From: Chloroflexi bacterium CFX4
GTDB taxonomy: Bacteria > Chloroflexota > Anaerolineae > Aggregatilineales > UBA2796
Reading direction: 5' to 3'
Assembly (NCBI GenBank): GCA_021404685.1
Contig: QWHC01000003.1
Location: forward strand, 62,001 to 126,000
Length of the DNA stretch: 64,000 nucleotides
Under the pieces are notes generated by a model that saw nothing but the letters and a program-made list of their open reading frames with translations, made no database searches and was not told the origin of the DNA. Of this stretch, positions 7,612 through 16,229 are shown one piece after another (positions within the stretch are counted from its first letter, which is position 1; each line of letters starts with the position of its first letter). Made by a program: the position numbers and the translations under genes.

Positions 7612-9897
7612 ATGACTTACGCCCTCTTACCCAACGGTGATGTGCATCTTGATTTTTCCGCTGCGCCGTCACTGATCCTCAGCGCTTATCAAGGCGGTGT
7701 GGTGCGTGTGCGTTGGCTGCCCAATGGCGTGCCACATCCACATATGCGCCGCACATGGTCGTTTGTGGATAAACATGGCGATTGCCCGCCTGAAGGCTGG
7801 CAGCGCGACTCGCTCAGCGAGGTTATTGCGGATCGCTTTCCGCGCCAAACGCCAACCCTGCACGAAACTGAAGGACGCCTAACACTTGCACTGGGCGATC
7901 TAACGCTTTACGCAGATTTGGCGCAGCCATGCCTCACATGGCAGATCGGTGGGCGCGTTGTCTGCGCCGATAATGCTTTGATCGGCTATGTGCATGATCC
8001 GCGCACGGGGCGCATCGCGCATACGCTCAGCCGCGATCTGGAAGATTATTACTATGGCTTTGGTGAAAAAAGCGGCAAGCTGAACAAACATTCGCGCCAT
8101 CTGCGAATGCGAAACACAGATGCTTTCGGCTACGATGCTGAACACGCCGATCCACTCTACAAGCATGTGCCGTTCTACCTCACCCTGAACGGCTACGGCG
8201 CGGCGCAGCGCACCTATGGCTTGTTTTATGACACACCTTACGAGTGTGCCTTTGATATGGGCGCAGAAGTGGATAACTACTACGGTGATTACCGCGTCTT
8301 TCGGGCAGAAGGCGGCGATCTGGACTACTGGTTTATCAGTGGTGACTCTTTGGCAGCAGTCTTAGCGCACTACACAGCACTGACGGGACGGCAGCCGCTT
8401 CCGCCGCGTGACTCGCTCGGCTATCAGGGCAACGGCATGAGCTGGCTAGAAGGCGATGATCCGACAGGGCAGCTTGCCTATTTCACCGCCAAACTCCGTG
8501 AGCATGATCTGCCTTGCAGCAGCTTCAGCTTAGGCTCAGGCTATACACGCGCCGCCGATCAGAAGCGCTATGTGTTCACCTGGGCGCGAGATCGCATCCC
8601 TGATCCTGCGGCGTTCATCAAGGTGCTGAAGGAAGCAGGTTTAAGCGTTGCCGCCAACTTAAAGCCGGGCATCCTGACCACACATCCCTACTTTGAGGAA
8701 GCACGGCAGGCAGGTTTGCTCATCCGCCGTGCCGATTCGGACGCGCCCGACCTTGCGCCGTGGTGGAGTGGCGAGGCAGCACACCTCGATTTCACCAATC
8801 CGCAGACCATTGCTTGGTGGAAGGCGCAGCTTGAAGCGCAAGTCTTTGCCTATGGCATAGATTATCCGTGGAATGACAACAACGAGTACAATGTGCGGCA
8901 CGATATGGCGCGCTGCCATGCCTTCGGCGAGGAACTACCGCTGATGGCACTGCGCCCTGTGCAAACGCTGCTGATGGCGCACGCCAGCTTTGAGGCAGTC
9001 CGTGAGCAGTATCCGTTACGGCGTCCGTTCATCACCTCACGGGCGGTCGCGGCGGGCGTGCAGCGCTATGCTGCCACTTGGACAGGTGATAATCGCTCGG
9101 ACTGGAAAAGCCTGCAATACAACATCCCAATGGGCATGGGCTTAGGGCTGAGCGGCTTTGCCAATATGGGGCATGATGTGGGTGGTTTCGCAGGCGATCC
9201 GCCGGATGCAGAGCTGTTTCTGCGTTGGGTGCAAAGCTGCCTCTTTACGCCGCGTTTCACCATCAATTCGTGGTATCGTCCCTGCGAAGAAGCGCCTTGG
9301 ATGCATGACTCGGTGTTGCCGGAAGTGCGCGCAGCACTCCGTTTACGCTACGCGCTGATCCCATACCTCTACAGCCTGCTGTATGTTACTGAACTGACGG
9401 GCGCGCCCGTCATTCGCCCAACCGTCTACCATTTTGCTGATGATCCGCATACCCGTGATCAATCCTTTGAATATATGGTTGGCGAATGGCTGTTGGTGGC
9501 GCCGGTCTACCGCGCTGGTGAACGCCTGCGAGAGGTCTATCTGCCGCGTGGCGCGGATTGGTACGATTGGCACGCGGGGACGTACTATACAGGTGGGCAA
9601 ACCGTGAAGCTAGAGGCGCCGCTGAACCGCTTGCCACTGCTGGCACGGGCAGGCGCGCTCATCGCGGCTGAACAGGAAGGGATGCGCTACGCTTATGCCT
9701 TCCCGCCGCGTGAAGGCGGCGAAAGTGCCTTCGATCTCTTTGAAGATGATGGCAGCAGCCTTGCCTACCGCGAGGGCGCGCACAGCCTGATCCGTTTACG
9801 CATGGCGGCGGATGCGCGCCAAATCACTTTACGCGCCAATGCCGAGATCAAGTGGGTGCTGCCCAGCACAGAGCGCCGTGCCATCGTGATCGGCTAA
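7612..9897 (+). CDS. Glycoside hydrolase family 31 (alpha-glucosidase/alpha-xylosidase)
   Basis: A 761-residue retaining alpha-glycosidase. The N-terminal galactose-mutarotase-like sandwich (about residues 1-240) includes YYYGFGEKSGKLNKHSRHLR. The TIM barrel follows from SLGYQGNGMSWLEGDD. The catalytic nucleophile is Asp422 in PWNDNNEY (usual WNDMNE) and the acid/base is Asp493 in TWTGDNRSDW. The C-terminal beta domains (LPRGADWYDWHAGTYYTGGQ) are complete. There is no signal peptide, so it should act in the cytoplasm on imported malto-oligosaccharides or similar. The gene follows the exporter genes by 51 bp. Its stop overlaps the stop of the opposing receiver gene by 3 bp. The exact substrate is unresolved. 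Confidence 0.93.
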   Translation: MTYALLPNGDVHLDFSAAPSLILSAYQGGVVRVRWLPNGVPHPHMRRTWSFVDKHGDCPPEGWQRDSLSEVIADRFPRQTPTLHETEGRLTLALGDLTLYADLAQPCLTWQIGGRVVCADNALIGYVHDPRTGRIAHTLSRDLEDYYYGFGEKSGKLNKHSRHLRMRNTDAFGYDAEHADPLYKHVPFYLTLNGYGAAQRTYGLFYDTPYECAFDMGAEVDNYYGDYRVFRAEGGDLDYWFISGDSLAAVLAHYTALTGRQPLPPRDSLGYQGNGMSWLEGDDPTGQLAYFTAKLREHDLPCSSFSLGSGYTRAADQKRYVFTWARDRIPDPAAFIKVLKEAGLSVAANLKPGILTTHPYFEEARQAGLLIRRADSDAPDLAPWWSGEAAHLDFTNPQTIAWWKAQLEAQVFAYGIDYPWNDNNEYNVRHDMARCHAFGEELPLMALRPVQTLLMAHASFEAVREQYPLRRPFITSRAVAAGVQRYAATWTGDNRSDWKSLQYNIPMGMGLGLSGFANMGHDVGGFAGDPPDAELFLRWVQSCLFTPRFTINSWYRPCEEAPWMHDSVLPEVRAALRLRYALIPYLYSLLYVTELTGAPVIRPTVYHFADDPHTRDQSFEYMVGEWLLVAPVYRAGERLREVYLPRGADWYDWHAGTYYTGGQTVKLEAPLNRLPLLARAGALIAAEQEGMRYAYAFPPREGGESAFDLFEDDGSSLAYREGAHSLIRLRMAADARQITLRANAEIKWVLPSTERRAIVIG

Positions 9898-10262
9898 GCG
9901 CCGAGCGCGCTATCCAAGAGTGCCTTCAGGTCGGCGCGGGTGACGGGCTTCACCAAGAAGTGATCCGCGCCAACCTCTTGTGCCTTTTGGCGGGCAGCCT
10001 CGTCGCTGCGCCCGGTCAGCATGGCGATCTGAATGCGGGCGGTCGCTGGATCGCCCTTCAGACGAGCGCAAACCTCAAAGCCTGTCATATCAGGCAGCAT
10101 CAGGTCAAGGAAAAGCAACAGCGGCGGATCGGCTTGCGCTTGTTCAAGTGCCTCACCGCCGGTGGTGGCACTCTGCACTTCGACATTCAATGTGCGGAAC
10201 ATCACCTTAAAGAGGTCAATGTTGGCTACGTCGTCATCTACGATTAGGATATGATTGGGCAT
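9894..10262 (-). CDS. Stand-alone response regulator receiver protein
   Basis: A 122-residue single CheY-like domain. The acidic pair is in LIVDDD, the phospho-acceptor Asp in LLFLDLMLPDMTGFEV, the Thr switch in AMLTGRSD and the invariant Lys in FLVKPVTRADL. There is no output domain, so it probably acts by protein contact or as a phosphorelay carrier. No kinase gene is adjacent. The gene converges on the GH31 gene with overlapping stop codons. Upstream is an AT-rich 275-bp gap. Confidence 0.92.
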   Translation of the reverse strand: MPNHILIVDDDVANIDLFKVMFRTLNVEVQSATTGGEALEQAQADPPLLLFLDLMLPDMTGFEVCARLKGDPATARIQIAMLTGRSDEAARQKAQEVGADHFLVKPVTRADLKALLDSALGA

Positions 10263-10537
10263 GATGATTCCTCACTTGAGAAGATTCCTTGCCCTATCAT
10301 AGAACATCCACGCTGCTTTGGGTAGTCAAAATAGCTGAAAAAATTACGAAAAATGTGTAAAACGATACTAACATTATGTAAAATGTGTTTTTATAGCGTT
10401 CATAAGGCGTTTTAATAGCGTTTGCTCAGCACCATTCAAAGATGCTGCATGTGCTATAGTGGCGGATTCGGGCAATTGAGGAAAATTTGGGGACGGCGCA
10501 CAGCCGCTTAAGACCGTGCGCCGTAATGTGGTGCGTC
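10263..10537. other. AT-rich intergenic gap with 22-bp-phased direct repeats
   Basis: 275 bp between the receiver gene and the end of transketolase. It contains two copies of atagcgtt (10393-10400 and 10415-10422) exactly 22 bp apart, embedded in A/T tracts, which could be an operator for the receiver gene on the minus strand. On the plus strand there is a TGcTATAGT -10-like motif near 10450 with no plus-strand gene behind it. No ORF is convincing here. Confidence 0.3.
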
Positions 10538-12550
10538 TTAGGCTTTGCCCAAAGCAGCCCGCGCCGCAGTGATGACCGCCTCAGCAGTCAAGCCGAGTTC
10601 TTTGAAGATCACCTCTTGCGGTGCCGAGGCACCGAAACGCTCCAGCGCAATGATCTTGCCTGCTGCGCCAACGTAGCGGTGCCAGCCAAACGGCACGCCC
10701 GCCTCGATTGCCACCCGTGCTGTGATCGCGCTTGGCAGCACTGCCTCCTGATAGGCGGCGTCTTGTGCCTCAAATAGCTCAAAAGAGGGCATACTCACCG
10801 CACGCGCACGAATGCCCGCTTCGTTAAGCGCCTTGTGCGCCGCCATGATCAGGCTGACCTCTGAGCCGCTGGCGATCAGGATCACCTCCGGCGCACCGCC
10901 AACCGCTTCCGCCTTGATGTACGCACCGCGTTCTACGCCTTCACGGACACCTTCAGGCGCGTAGACAGGCAGCTTTTGCCGCGTAAAGACCAGCACCGTT
11001 GGCAGCTTGTTCAGCATGGCAACGCGCCACGCCGCGCTGGTCTCGTTGGCGTCAGCAGGGCGGATGACGGTGAGGTGCGGAATGACGCGCAGCGCAGCGA
11101 GATGCTCAATGGGTTGGTGTGTAGGACCATCTTCGCCCACACCGATGCTATCGTGGGTGAAGATGAAGATCGGCGCGATCTCCATAATTGCCGCCAACCG
11201 AATGGCAGGGCGCATGTAGTCGCTAAAGGTCATGAAGGTGGCAGTGTAGGGCTTGCGAATGCCGCCGTGCAGCGCCATGCCGTTAACGGCAGCGCCCATC
11301 GCGTGTTCGCGCACGCCGAATTGCAGGTTGCGCGCCGTCCGATCCGTCCCGCTGAAGAGTGGGCTGCCATTGATCAAGGTCTTGGTGCTGCTGCTCAGAT
11401 CAGCATCGCCGCCGATCATGGTTGGCAAATGCTTGGCAATGGCGTTGAGTGCCGCGCCGTTGGCATCACGGGTTGCCATCGGCTTAGTATCCGCACCATA
11501 GATGGGAATATCAGCATCCCAGCCGTTGGGCAGCGCCTCAGCGTGCGCCTGTTCCCACAGTTGGGCGAGATCAGGGTATTGGGCTGCCCACGCCGTAAAG
11601 AGCGCGTTCCACTCTGCCTCAAAGTGTGCGCCGTGTTCGAGTGCCTCGCGGAAGTGTTCGAGCGCCTCGCCGGGGATGGTGAATGGCTCACTGGCCGTCC
11701 AGCCGAGCGCTTGTTTGGTCAGGCGCACTTCTTCCTCACCAAGCGGCTCACCATGTGCTTTGTGTGTACCTTGTTTGTTTGGGCTGCCATAGCCGATCAC
11801 CGTCCGCACGGCGATCAGGCTTGGGCGCGTCTGATCAGCGGTGGCAGCCTCAATCGCCTGTGCGATGGCGGCGGTGTCGTTGCCATCAGCAACACTGAGC
11901 GTCTGCCAACCGTAGGCGGCAAAACGCGCTGGCACATCCTCTGTGAAGGCGGCGGCAGTGTCGTTAGAGAGCATGACCTTGTTATCATCATACAGCACAA
12001 TCAGCTTGCCCAGCTTCAAATGCCCTGCCAACGAGGCAGCTTCCGCCGAAACGCCTTCCATCAGGTCACCATCGCCTGCCAGCACATAGGTGTAATGGTC
12101 TACGATGGGAAAATCAGGGCGGTTGAAGGTGGCAGCTAGGAATGCCTCTGCAATCGCCATGCCGACTGCGTTGGCAAAGCCCTGCCCTAAGGGACCAGTT
12201 GTCGTCTCGACGCCTTGCGTCAGGTGCGCTTCAGGATGACCCGGCGTTTGGCTGCCCCACTGCCGAAAATTCTTGATCTCCTCTAGCGAGAGGTCATAGC
12301 CCGTCAGGTGCAGCAATGCGTAAAGCAACATAGAGCCATGCCCCGCCGAGAGGACAAAGCGATCACGGTTTGCCCATTTCGGGTTGCGCGGATTGTGGCG
12401 CAGGTAGCGCGTCCACAGTGTATACGCCATAGGCGCAGCGCCAAGCGGCAAGCCGGGATGCCCTGAATTTGCCTTCTGGACGGCATCTACCGCCAAAAAG
12501 CGGATTGTGTTGACAGCCAGCGTCTCTAGGGAAGGGGTTGTTTCCGTCAT
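10538..12550 (-). CDS. tkt: Transketolase
   Basis: A 670-residue thiamine-diphosphate enzyme moving two-carbon ketol units in the pentose phosphate pathway. It is full length. The N-terminal TPP domain carries [18 protein letters not shown] and [20 protein letters not shown] (the GDG...N motif). The middle pyrimidine-binding domain shows [19 protein letters not shown] and [20 protein letters not shown], and the C-terminal domain ends ALGKA. The ATG start gives [20 protein letters not shown], the usual transketolase beginning. It is transcribed alone or after the FGE-domain gene, from which a 10-bp hairpin separates it. Several long antisense frames across the gene are shadows. Confidence 0.97.
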   Translation of the reverse strand: MTETTPSLETLAVNTIRFLAVDAVQKANSGHPGLPLGAAPMAYTLWTRYLRHNPRNPKWANRDRFVLSAGHGSMLLYALLHLTGYDLSLEEIKNFRQWGSQTPGHPEAHLTQGVETTTGPLGQGFANAVGMAIAEAFLAATFNRPDFPIVDHYTYVLAGDGDLMEGVSAEAASLAGHLKLGKLIVLYDDNKVMLSNDTAAAFTEDVPARFAAYGWQTLSVADGNDTAAIAQAIEAATADQTRPSLIAVRTVIGYGSPNKQGTHKAHGEPLGEEEVRLTKQALGWTASEPFTIPGEALEHFREALEHGAHFEAEWNALFTAWAAQYPDLAQLWEQAHAEALPNGWDADIPIYGADTKPMATRDANGAALNAIAKHLPTMIGGDADLSSSTKTLINGSPLFSGTDRTARNLQFGVREHAMGAAVNGMALHGGIRKPYTATFMTFSDYMRPAIRLAAIMEIAPIFIFTHDSIGVGEDGPTHQPIEHLAALRVIPHLTVIRPADANETSAAWRVAMLNKLPTVLVFTRQKLPVYAPEGVREGVERGAYIKAEAVGGAPEVILIASGSEVSLIMAAHKALNEAGIRARAVSMPSFELFEAQDAAYQEAVLPSAITARVAIEAGVPFGWHRYVGAAGKIIALERFGASAPQEVIFKELGLTAEAVITAARAALGKA

Positions 12551-12617
12551 GAACAGTGAATCCTTTCAATTCATTCCAACGCGCAAGGGCGCGTATTAGG
12601 CAAAGCATGGCATTAGG

Positions 12618-12646
12618 CAGCGGACGCCTTGTGAGTGCGTCCGCTG
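12618..12646 (-). terminator. Hairpin after the FGE-sulfatase-domain gene
   Basis: Perfect 10-bp inverted repeat cagcggacgc / gcgtccgctg (12618-12627, 12637-12646) with a 9-nt loop, 15 bp past the stop of the gene at 12661. No T-run follows, so termination is likely but not typical intrinsic. Confidence 0.5.
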
Positions 12647-12660
12647 TCAGGAGTGGTCGG

Positions 12661-14058
12661 TTAGTTGCCTGCGCCTGACGGTATGGCAGTGGCAGGTAGG
12701 GCGATGGTAGGCTGACCAACGGGCGCCACGGGCGCTGTTGCCTGCGGTGCCGCCGCACAACGGAAACCAATGGATAGGCGCGGATCAAGTGGGTCTTGGT
12801 CGCCACGGTGGACGGTGCGCGCAAAGAGTGGCAGCGCGTCCCAGTGTCCGCCGCGATGCACTTTGAGCGTGCCAGACGGCGGACCTTGTGGATCAATCAC
12901 GCCGGGATTGGTTGCCTGTTCGCCGTAGTAGGTTGCGCCATACCAATCCTGCACCCACTCGGCAACGTTGCCGGCAAGGTTATAAATGCCATCAGCGCTG
13001 ATGCCGCTTGGGAAGGCGTTGACAGCCTCAGGTCCGAGTAAATTCTGCGGGCGTGAGGTGCGGGCGCGGCTGGCATCCCAAGCGTTGCCCCACGGATACA
13101 AGCGCCCATCAGGGCGGCGTGCTGCGTATTCCCATTCTGCCTCTGTGGGCAAGCGCCGCCCAATAGACTTGCAATAAGCATCAGCGCCATACCATGTTAC
13201 ATAGGCAACCGGACGGTCAACATACAGTTCAGAGGCGATTGAATAGCGGGTGCCGTCAAACCGAATGAAGCTGTTGGGACGTTCGCCCGCGCCTTGCCCT
13301 GTTACTGCTGCGCAGGGCTGACCGCCGCAACCGTTCAGGTGGCTGCGCGGACCGAGCGTATTTAGAAACTCCACATATTGCCGATATGAGACCTCATAGC
13401 GTTCGAGGGAGAAGCTGTTTACGGTGACGCTGTGGGGCGGGAAAGAGTCGGTCGTCAGCCCAATATCGCAGCCGGTGCCGCCGTCACGGTCACGGCAGTC
13501 GTCAATGGCACGGGTTGCCTCTGCTAAATCCGTCCCCATACTGAAAGTGCCGCCGGGAATGGTCACTAGTTCGGTGGGCAAGAAAGCGGTGGCGCTGGTT
13601 GGCACGATGGCGGGCAGCGTCACGCCAACGACAGGCGGCTCTACACCCGGCACAAAGGCAGTTGCTGAGATGGGCGTAGAGATCAAGATATCCGTCGTTG
13701 TAGAAGTGGCGATTGGTGATTGCCCACCGGGTTGAGTAGGCTGCACGGCAATGAAGGGCGTGATGGTGGGCGAACCGCCAACAACAGGCGGCACGGGTGT
13801 CTCAGGGGACTCCTGGGTTGGCGTTACTTCAGGCGTCACCACGACAATGCGCGTCACTTCACGCTCAATGATGGTTGGTGTGATGTTCGGCGCAAATGCC
13901 ACACCCTGGCCAGGGATGTTGATTGCCAGCAGGTTGGCAGCATAGGCAGCCAAACAAAAGACGCTGGCGCAGCCCAAGCCTAACACAATACCAATCATCA
14001 GCCACTGCCAGCTACTATCGCGTGTGCGTCCGCGCAGCGCGCTAGGTTCACGTTTCAT
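12661..14058 (-). CDS. Membrane-anchored FGE-sulfatase (SUMF1-fold) domain protein
   Basis: A 465-residue protein with a short basic N-terminus, one membrane helix (about residues 18-42, WLMIGIVLGLGCASVFCLAA), a Pro/Thr-rich extracellular linker (about residues 60-165) and a C-terminal FGE-sulfatase fold (about 165-445). The fold is recognised by TIPGGTFSMGTDL, ERYEVSYRQYVEFLN, RPVAYVTWYGADAYCKSIG, RRLPTEAEWEYAARRPDG, LYPWGN and SIGFRCAAA. The Cys pair of true formylglycine-generating enzymes is missing: the site reads HRGGHWDALPLFARTVHRG. A binding or structural role outside the membrane is therefore more likely than sulfatase activation. No sulfatase gene is nearby. A 60-bp unit separates it from the upstream minus frame noted at 14089. 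Confidence 0.85.
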   Translation of the reverse strand: MKREPSALRGRTRDSSWQWLMIGIVLGLGCASVFCLAAYAANLLAINIPGQGVAFAPNITPTIIEREVTRIVVVTPEVTPTQESPETPVPPVVGGSPTITPFIAVQPTQPGGQSPIATSTTTDILISTPISATAFVPGVEPPVVGVTLPAIVPTSATAFLPTELVTIPGGTFSMGTDLAEATRAIDDCRDRDGGTGCDIGLTTDSFPPHSVTVNSFSLERYEVSYRQYVEFLNTLGPRSHLNGCGGQPCAAVTGQGAGERPNSFIRFDGTRYSIASELYVDRPVAYVTWYGADAYCKSIGRRLPTEAEWEYAARRPDGRLYPWGNAWDASRARTSRPQNLLGPEAVNAFPSGISADGIYNLAGNVAEWVQDWYGATYYGEQATNPGVIDPQGPPSGTLKVHRGGHWDALPLFARTVHRGDQDPLDPRLSIGFRCAAAPQATAPVAPVGQPTIALPATAIPSGAGN

Positions 14059-14378
14059 AATCTTCTGAGGTTCCTTAGCTTACAAGCGCTAACCGAAGTT
14101 AGCATTGTTTACCAATGCGCTGAGGAGATTACCCAAGATAGGGCGTTCTGCCAAAGCGAAGGCGCTTTCAGCGGCATGAGCTGCATCGGCGCGCATACTA
14201 TTGTAGCGAGAATGCGCCGTGAGCGAAATGTTTGGTCTAGCAGGACGTGCCTTCAGGTAAGGATCAGGGTGCTAAACGACTCTAAATCACAAGATGACGC
14301 ACAGCGGGTAGCACTGATGTGCTATACTATGCTACACTCACCAAGTCCATAGGCTGTGGTTGAAAGCAAGGCTTAACG
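14059..14378. other. Divergent intergenic region, with a possible minus-strand remnant
   Basis: 320 bp between divergent genes. A minus-strand frame without an obvious start runs from about 14271 to a TAG at 14089, with protein-like composition (DPYLKARPARPN, then ADAAHAAESAFALAERPILG). The only ATG in it (14196) gives 35 residues and lacks a ribosome-binding site. It could be a degraded gene end or a small protein. At the right side sits the EamA promoter. Confidence 0.3.
14320..14328 (+). promoter_or_regulatory. Extended -10 upstream of the EamA transporter gene
   Basis: TGcTATACT at 14320-14328, an extended -10, about 50 bp before the ATG at 14379. No good -35 is visible, as expected for extended -10 promoters. 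Confidence 0.5.
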
Positions 14379-15299
14379 ATGCTCAATTTGGGTTTATTTG
14401 GGTTGCTTGGGCTGATCTGGGGATCATCTTTCCTGTTGATCAAGATCGGGGTGCGTGAGCTGGACGCGATCTCGTTGGTCGCCGGGCGTATGTTCATCGC
14501 AGCGATGGCGTTCAGCATTCTGCTGATTGCGACACGGCAAGTGCTAGCGCGCAAGCCAAGCGATTTGCTAAAGTTGGCGGTGGTTGGTGTGCTGAACTCT
14601 GCGCTGCCCTTCGTGCTGATTTCGTGGAGCGAAAAATCGCTGGATAGCGGCTTAACAGGCGTACTCAATGCCACGACGCCGCTGTTCAGCCTTGTGTTGG
14701 CGCATTTTGCCCTCGCCGATGATCGCATCACGACCAATAAGCTGGTTGGCTTGATCATTGGTTTCTTCGGCGTGATTGTGCTGGCGAGCCGTCAGATAGA
14801 TGGAGCGCACGAAAATCCGCTGCTGGCGCAACTTGCCGTGTTGGGCGCAGGCTTGTGTTATGCGTTGGGTGCTGTTTTTGTGCGCCGCTATTTGCGTGGT
14901 AGCGCGCCGTTGGTGGTGGCAGGTGGTGCGAACATCTTCGGGACGATAGCAATCGTCACGGTTGCCCTGATCATGGTCAATCCGCTGCCCAACCCTGCCG
15001 CGCTCTCCGGCGATGTGATCCTCTCTGTGCTTGTGCTTGGCGTGGTGAACACCTTCTTTGCCTACCTAATCTTCTACCATATCATCGCTGTGTGGGGTGC
15101 TTCACGGGCGACGATGGTGACCTATATCGTTCCACCGATTAGCCTGTTCATCGGTGTGGTCTTTGGTAATGAGCGTCTTGATCTGCTGCTGCTGCTTGGC
15201 GCGGCACTTATCGTCAGCGGTGTGCTGTTCGCCAATCGGATGCAGATTCAGGCAGCCTTTGCCACACGCCGCAACGCAACACAACCTGCCGGAGACTGA
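14379..15299 (+). CDS. EamA/DMT-family transporter
   Basis: A 306-residue, ten-helix membrane protein of the drug/metabolite transporter superfamily. The N-terminal EamA repeat begins LFGLLGLIWGSSFLLIKIGV and contains LNSALPFVLISWSEKSLDSG. The second repeat starts near LLAQLAVLGAGLCYALGAVF and contains GVVNTFFAYLIFYHIIAVWGASRATM, a typical EamA stretch. It probably exports an amino acid or other metabolite. It is the first gene of a three-gene plus-strand run: the next gene starts 3 bp after its stop. Confidence 0.92.
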   Translation: MLNLGLFGLLGLIWGSSFLLIKIGVRELDAISLVAGRMFIAAMAFSILLIATRQVLARKPSDLLKLAVVGVLNSALPFVLISWSEKSLDSGLTGVLNATTPLFSLVLAHFALADDRITTNKLVGLIIGFFGVIVLASRQIDGAHENPLLAQLAVLGAGLCYALGAVFVRRYLRGSAPLVVAGGANIFGTIAIVTVALIMVNPLPNPAALSGDVILSVLVLGVVNTFFAYLIFYHIIAVWGASRATMVTYIVPPISLFIGVVFGNERLDLLLLLGAALIVSGVLFANRMQIQAAFATRRNATQPAGD

Positions 15300-15302
15300 G
15301 CC

Positions 15303-15701
15303 ATGCCGCGCCGCGCACCACTGACTTTGAATGTGGCAAACCAAGCGCCCGATCTGCCTGAGGCACTCAGGCATACGCGCTTTCGCTCCCAGTTGGAGAT
15401 CAGCTTTGCCCTGCAATTGGAAGCGCGGCGGTTGCGGTGGTTCTATGAGCCTGAGCGTCTGTGCCGCTATCTGGTGGATTTCTATCTGCCAGATAGCCGC
15501 GTCTGGGTGGAGGTGAAAGGGCGCGTCAGCTCACGCGATCACACCCTGCTGCGCCAGGTGGCTGCCATGCTTGCCACAGAACGCAAACAGCGCTTGTTCA
15601 TGTATACAAGTCGGCAAGCATATGCAGTCAGCGCGGGCGATTTCAGCGTGCTGACGCATGATGCCTTCTGGCAGCTTGTCACACCGCCCAAACCTACTTA
15701 A
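15303..15701 (+). CDS. Small PD-(D/E)XK nuclease-like protein
   Basis: A 132-residue protein with a nuclease-like core: an early Glu in FRSQLEISFALQLE, then WFYEPERLCRYLVDFYLPD (Asp of the motif), then RVWVEVKGRVSSRD (the ExK element), then a helical end. This is the arrangement of the PD-(D/E)XK fold as found in TnsA-like and DUF1064-like proteins. It has no extra DNA-binding domain. It starts 3 bp after the EamA gene and is 13 bp ahead of the lipoprotein gene, so all three are probably co-transcribed. Its biological target is unknown. Confidence 0.65.
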   Translation: MPRRAPLTLNVANQAPDLPEALRHTRFRSQLEISFALQLEARRLRWFYEPERLCRYLVDFYLPDSRVWVEVKGRVSSRDHTLLRQVAAMLATERKQRLFMYTSRQAYAVSAGDFSVLTHDAFWQLVTPPKPT

Positions 15702-15714
15702 CAGAGTCTGGCTG

Positions 15715-16227
15715 ATGCGAAACGTCCTCTCCCTTACCTTTTATCTGCTATTTGTGCTTGGCATATTGCTCGCAGGATGTGCATCTAGCGCAGCCCAACC
15801 AACCGTAGAACCTCTCAACACACCACAAACCGACCTAGTCGCGCTTGCCCGCTTTGTGCGCCTCGATTCTCCGCCGCGCAGCGCGCAGTGGTTTACGGCG
15901 CAGATGACACCACCCAGCGAGAGTCCGCTCGGTCCAACCGATTGGCAACTCATCGCCTTGCTAGAATATGATGCGGCAACGCTGCAACAACTGCGCGCAA
16001 CGTTAACGCCACACACAACACCGCGTGAACTGCACATCCGCCCCGACTTTATCCAAGACTGGTTCCCAGAGGTGCTGCGCGCCAATTTTCAGATAGAGAG
16101 CGCTTCGGGCAACTTAATCTGGCAAGGGGAGCGCTATCTACCGAGTACCTTTGCTAAGCCGCCACTCACGGCGGGCTTTGTGCTTGTGATTGATCGGTAT
16201 GTCCTGCTAGTATTGCATACTGTCTAG
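15715..16227 (+). CDS. Putative lipoprotein
   Basis: A 170-residue protein. The start chosen is ATG 15715, because it begins a clean lipoprotein signal: MRNV, a hydrophobic stretch and the lipobox LLAGC (Cys near residue 22). Upstream in-frame codons would overlap the preceding gene and destroy the signal. The mature part has no motif I recognise. It begins with a short Ser/Thr/Pro-containing linker and contains the segment MTPPSESPLGPTDWQLIALL. It is probably anchored on the outer face of the cytoplasmic membrane. It converges on cimA with a 2-bp gap. Confidence 0.75.
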   Translation: MRNVLSLTFYLLFVLGILLAGCASSAAQPTVEPLNTPQTDLVALARFVRLDSPPRSAQWFTAQMTPPSESPLGPTDWQLIALLEYDAATLQQLRATLTPHTTPRELHIRPDFIQDWFPEVLRANFQIESASGNLIWQGERYLPSTFAKPPLTAGFVLVIDRYVLLVLHTV

Positions 16228-16229
16228 GT

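Noticed and set aside
10976..12139. Long plus-strand open frame (387 codons) across transketolase
   Set aside because: It is antisense to a full-length, motif-rich tkt gene and has no recognisable protein features.
12661..14058. True formylglycine-generating enzyme
   Set aside because: The Cys residues of the catalytic site are absent and the protein is membrane-anchored with a long linker.
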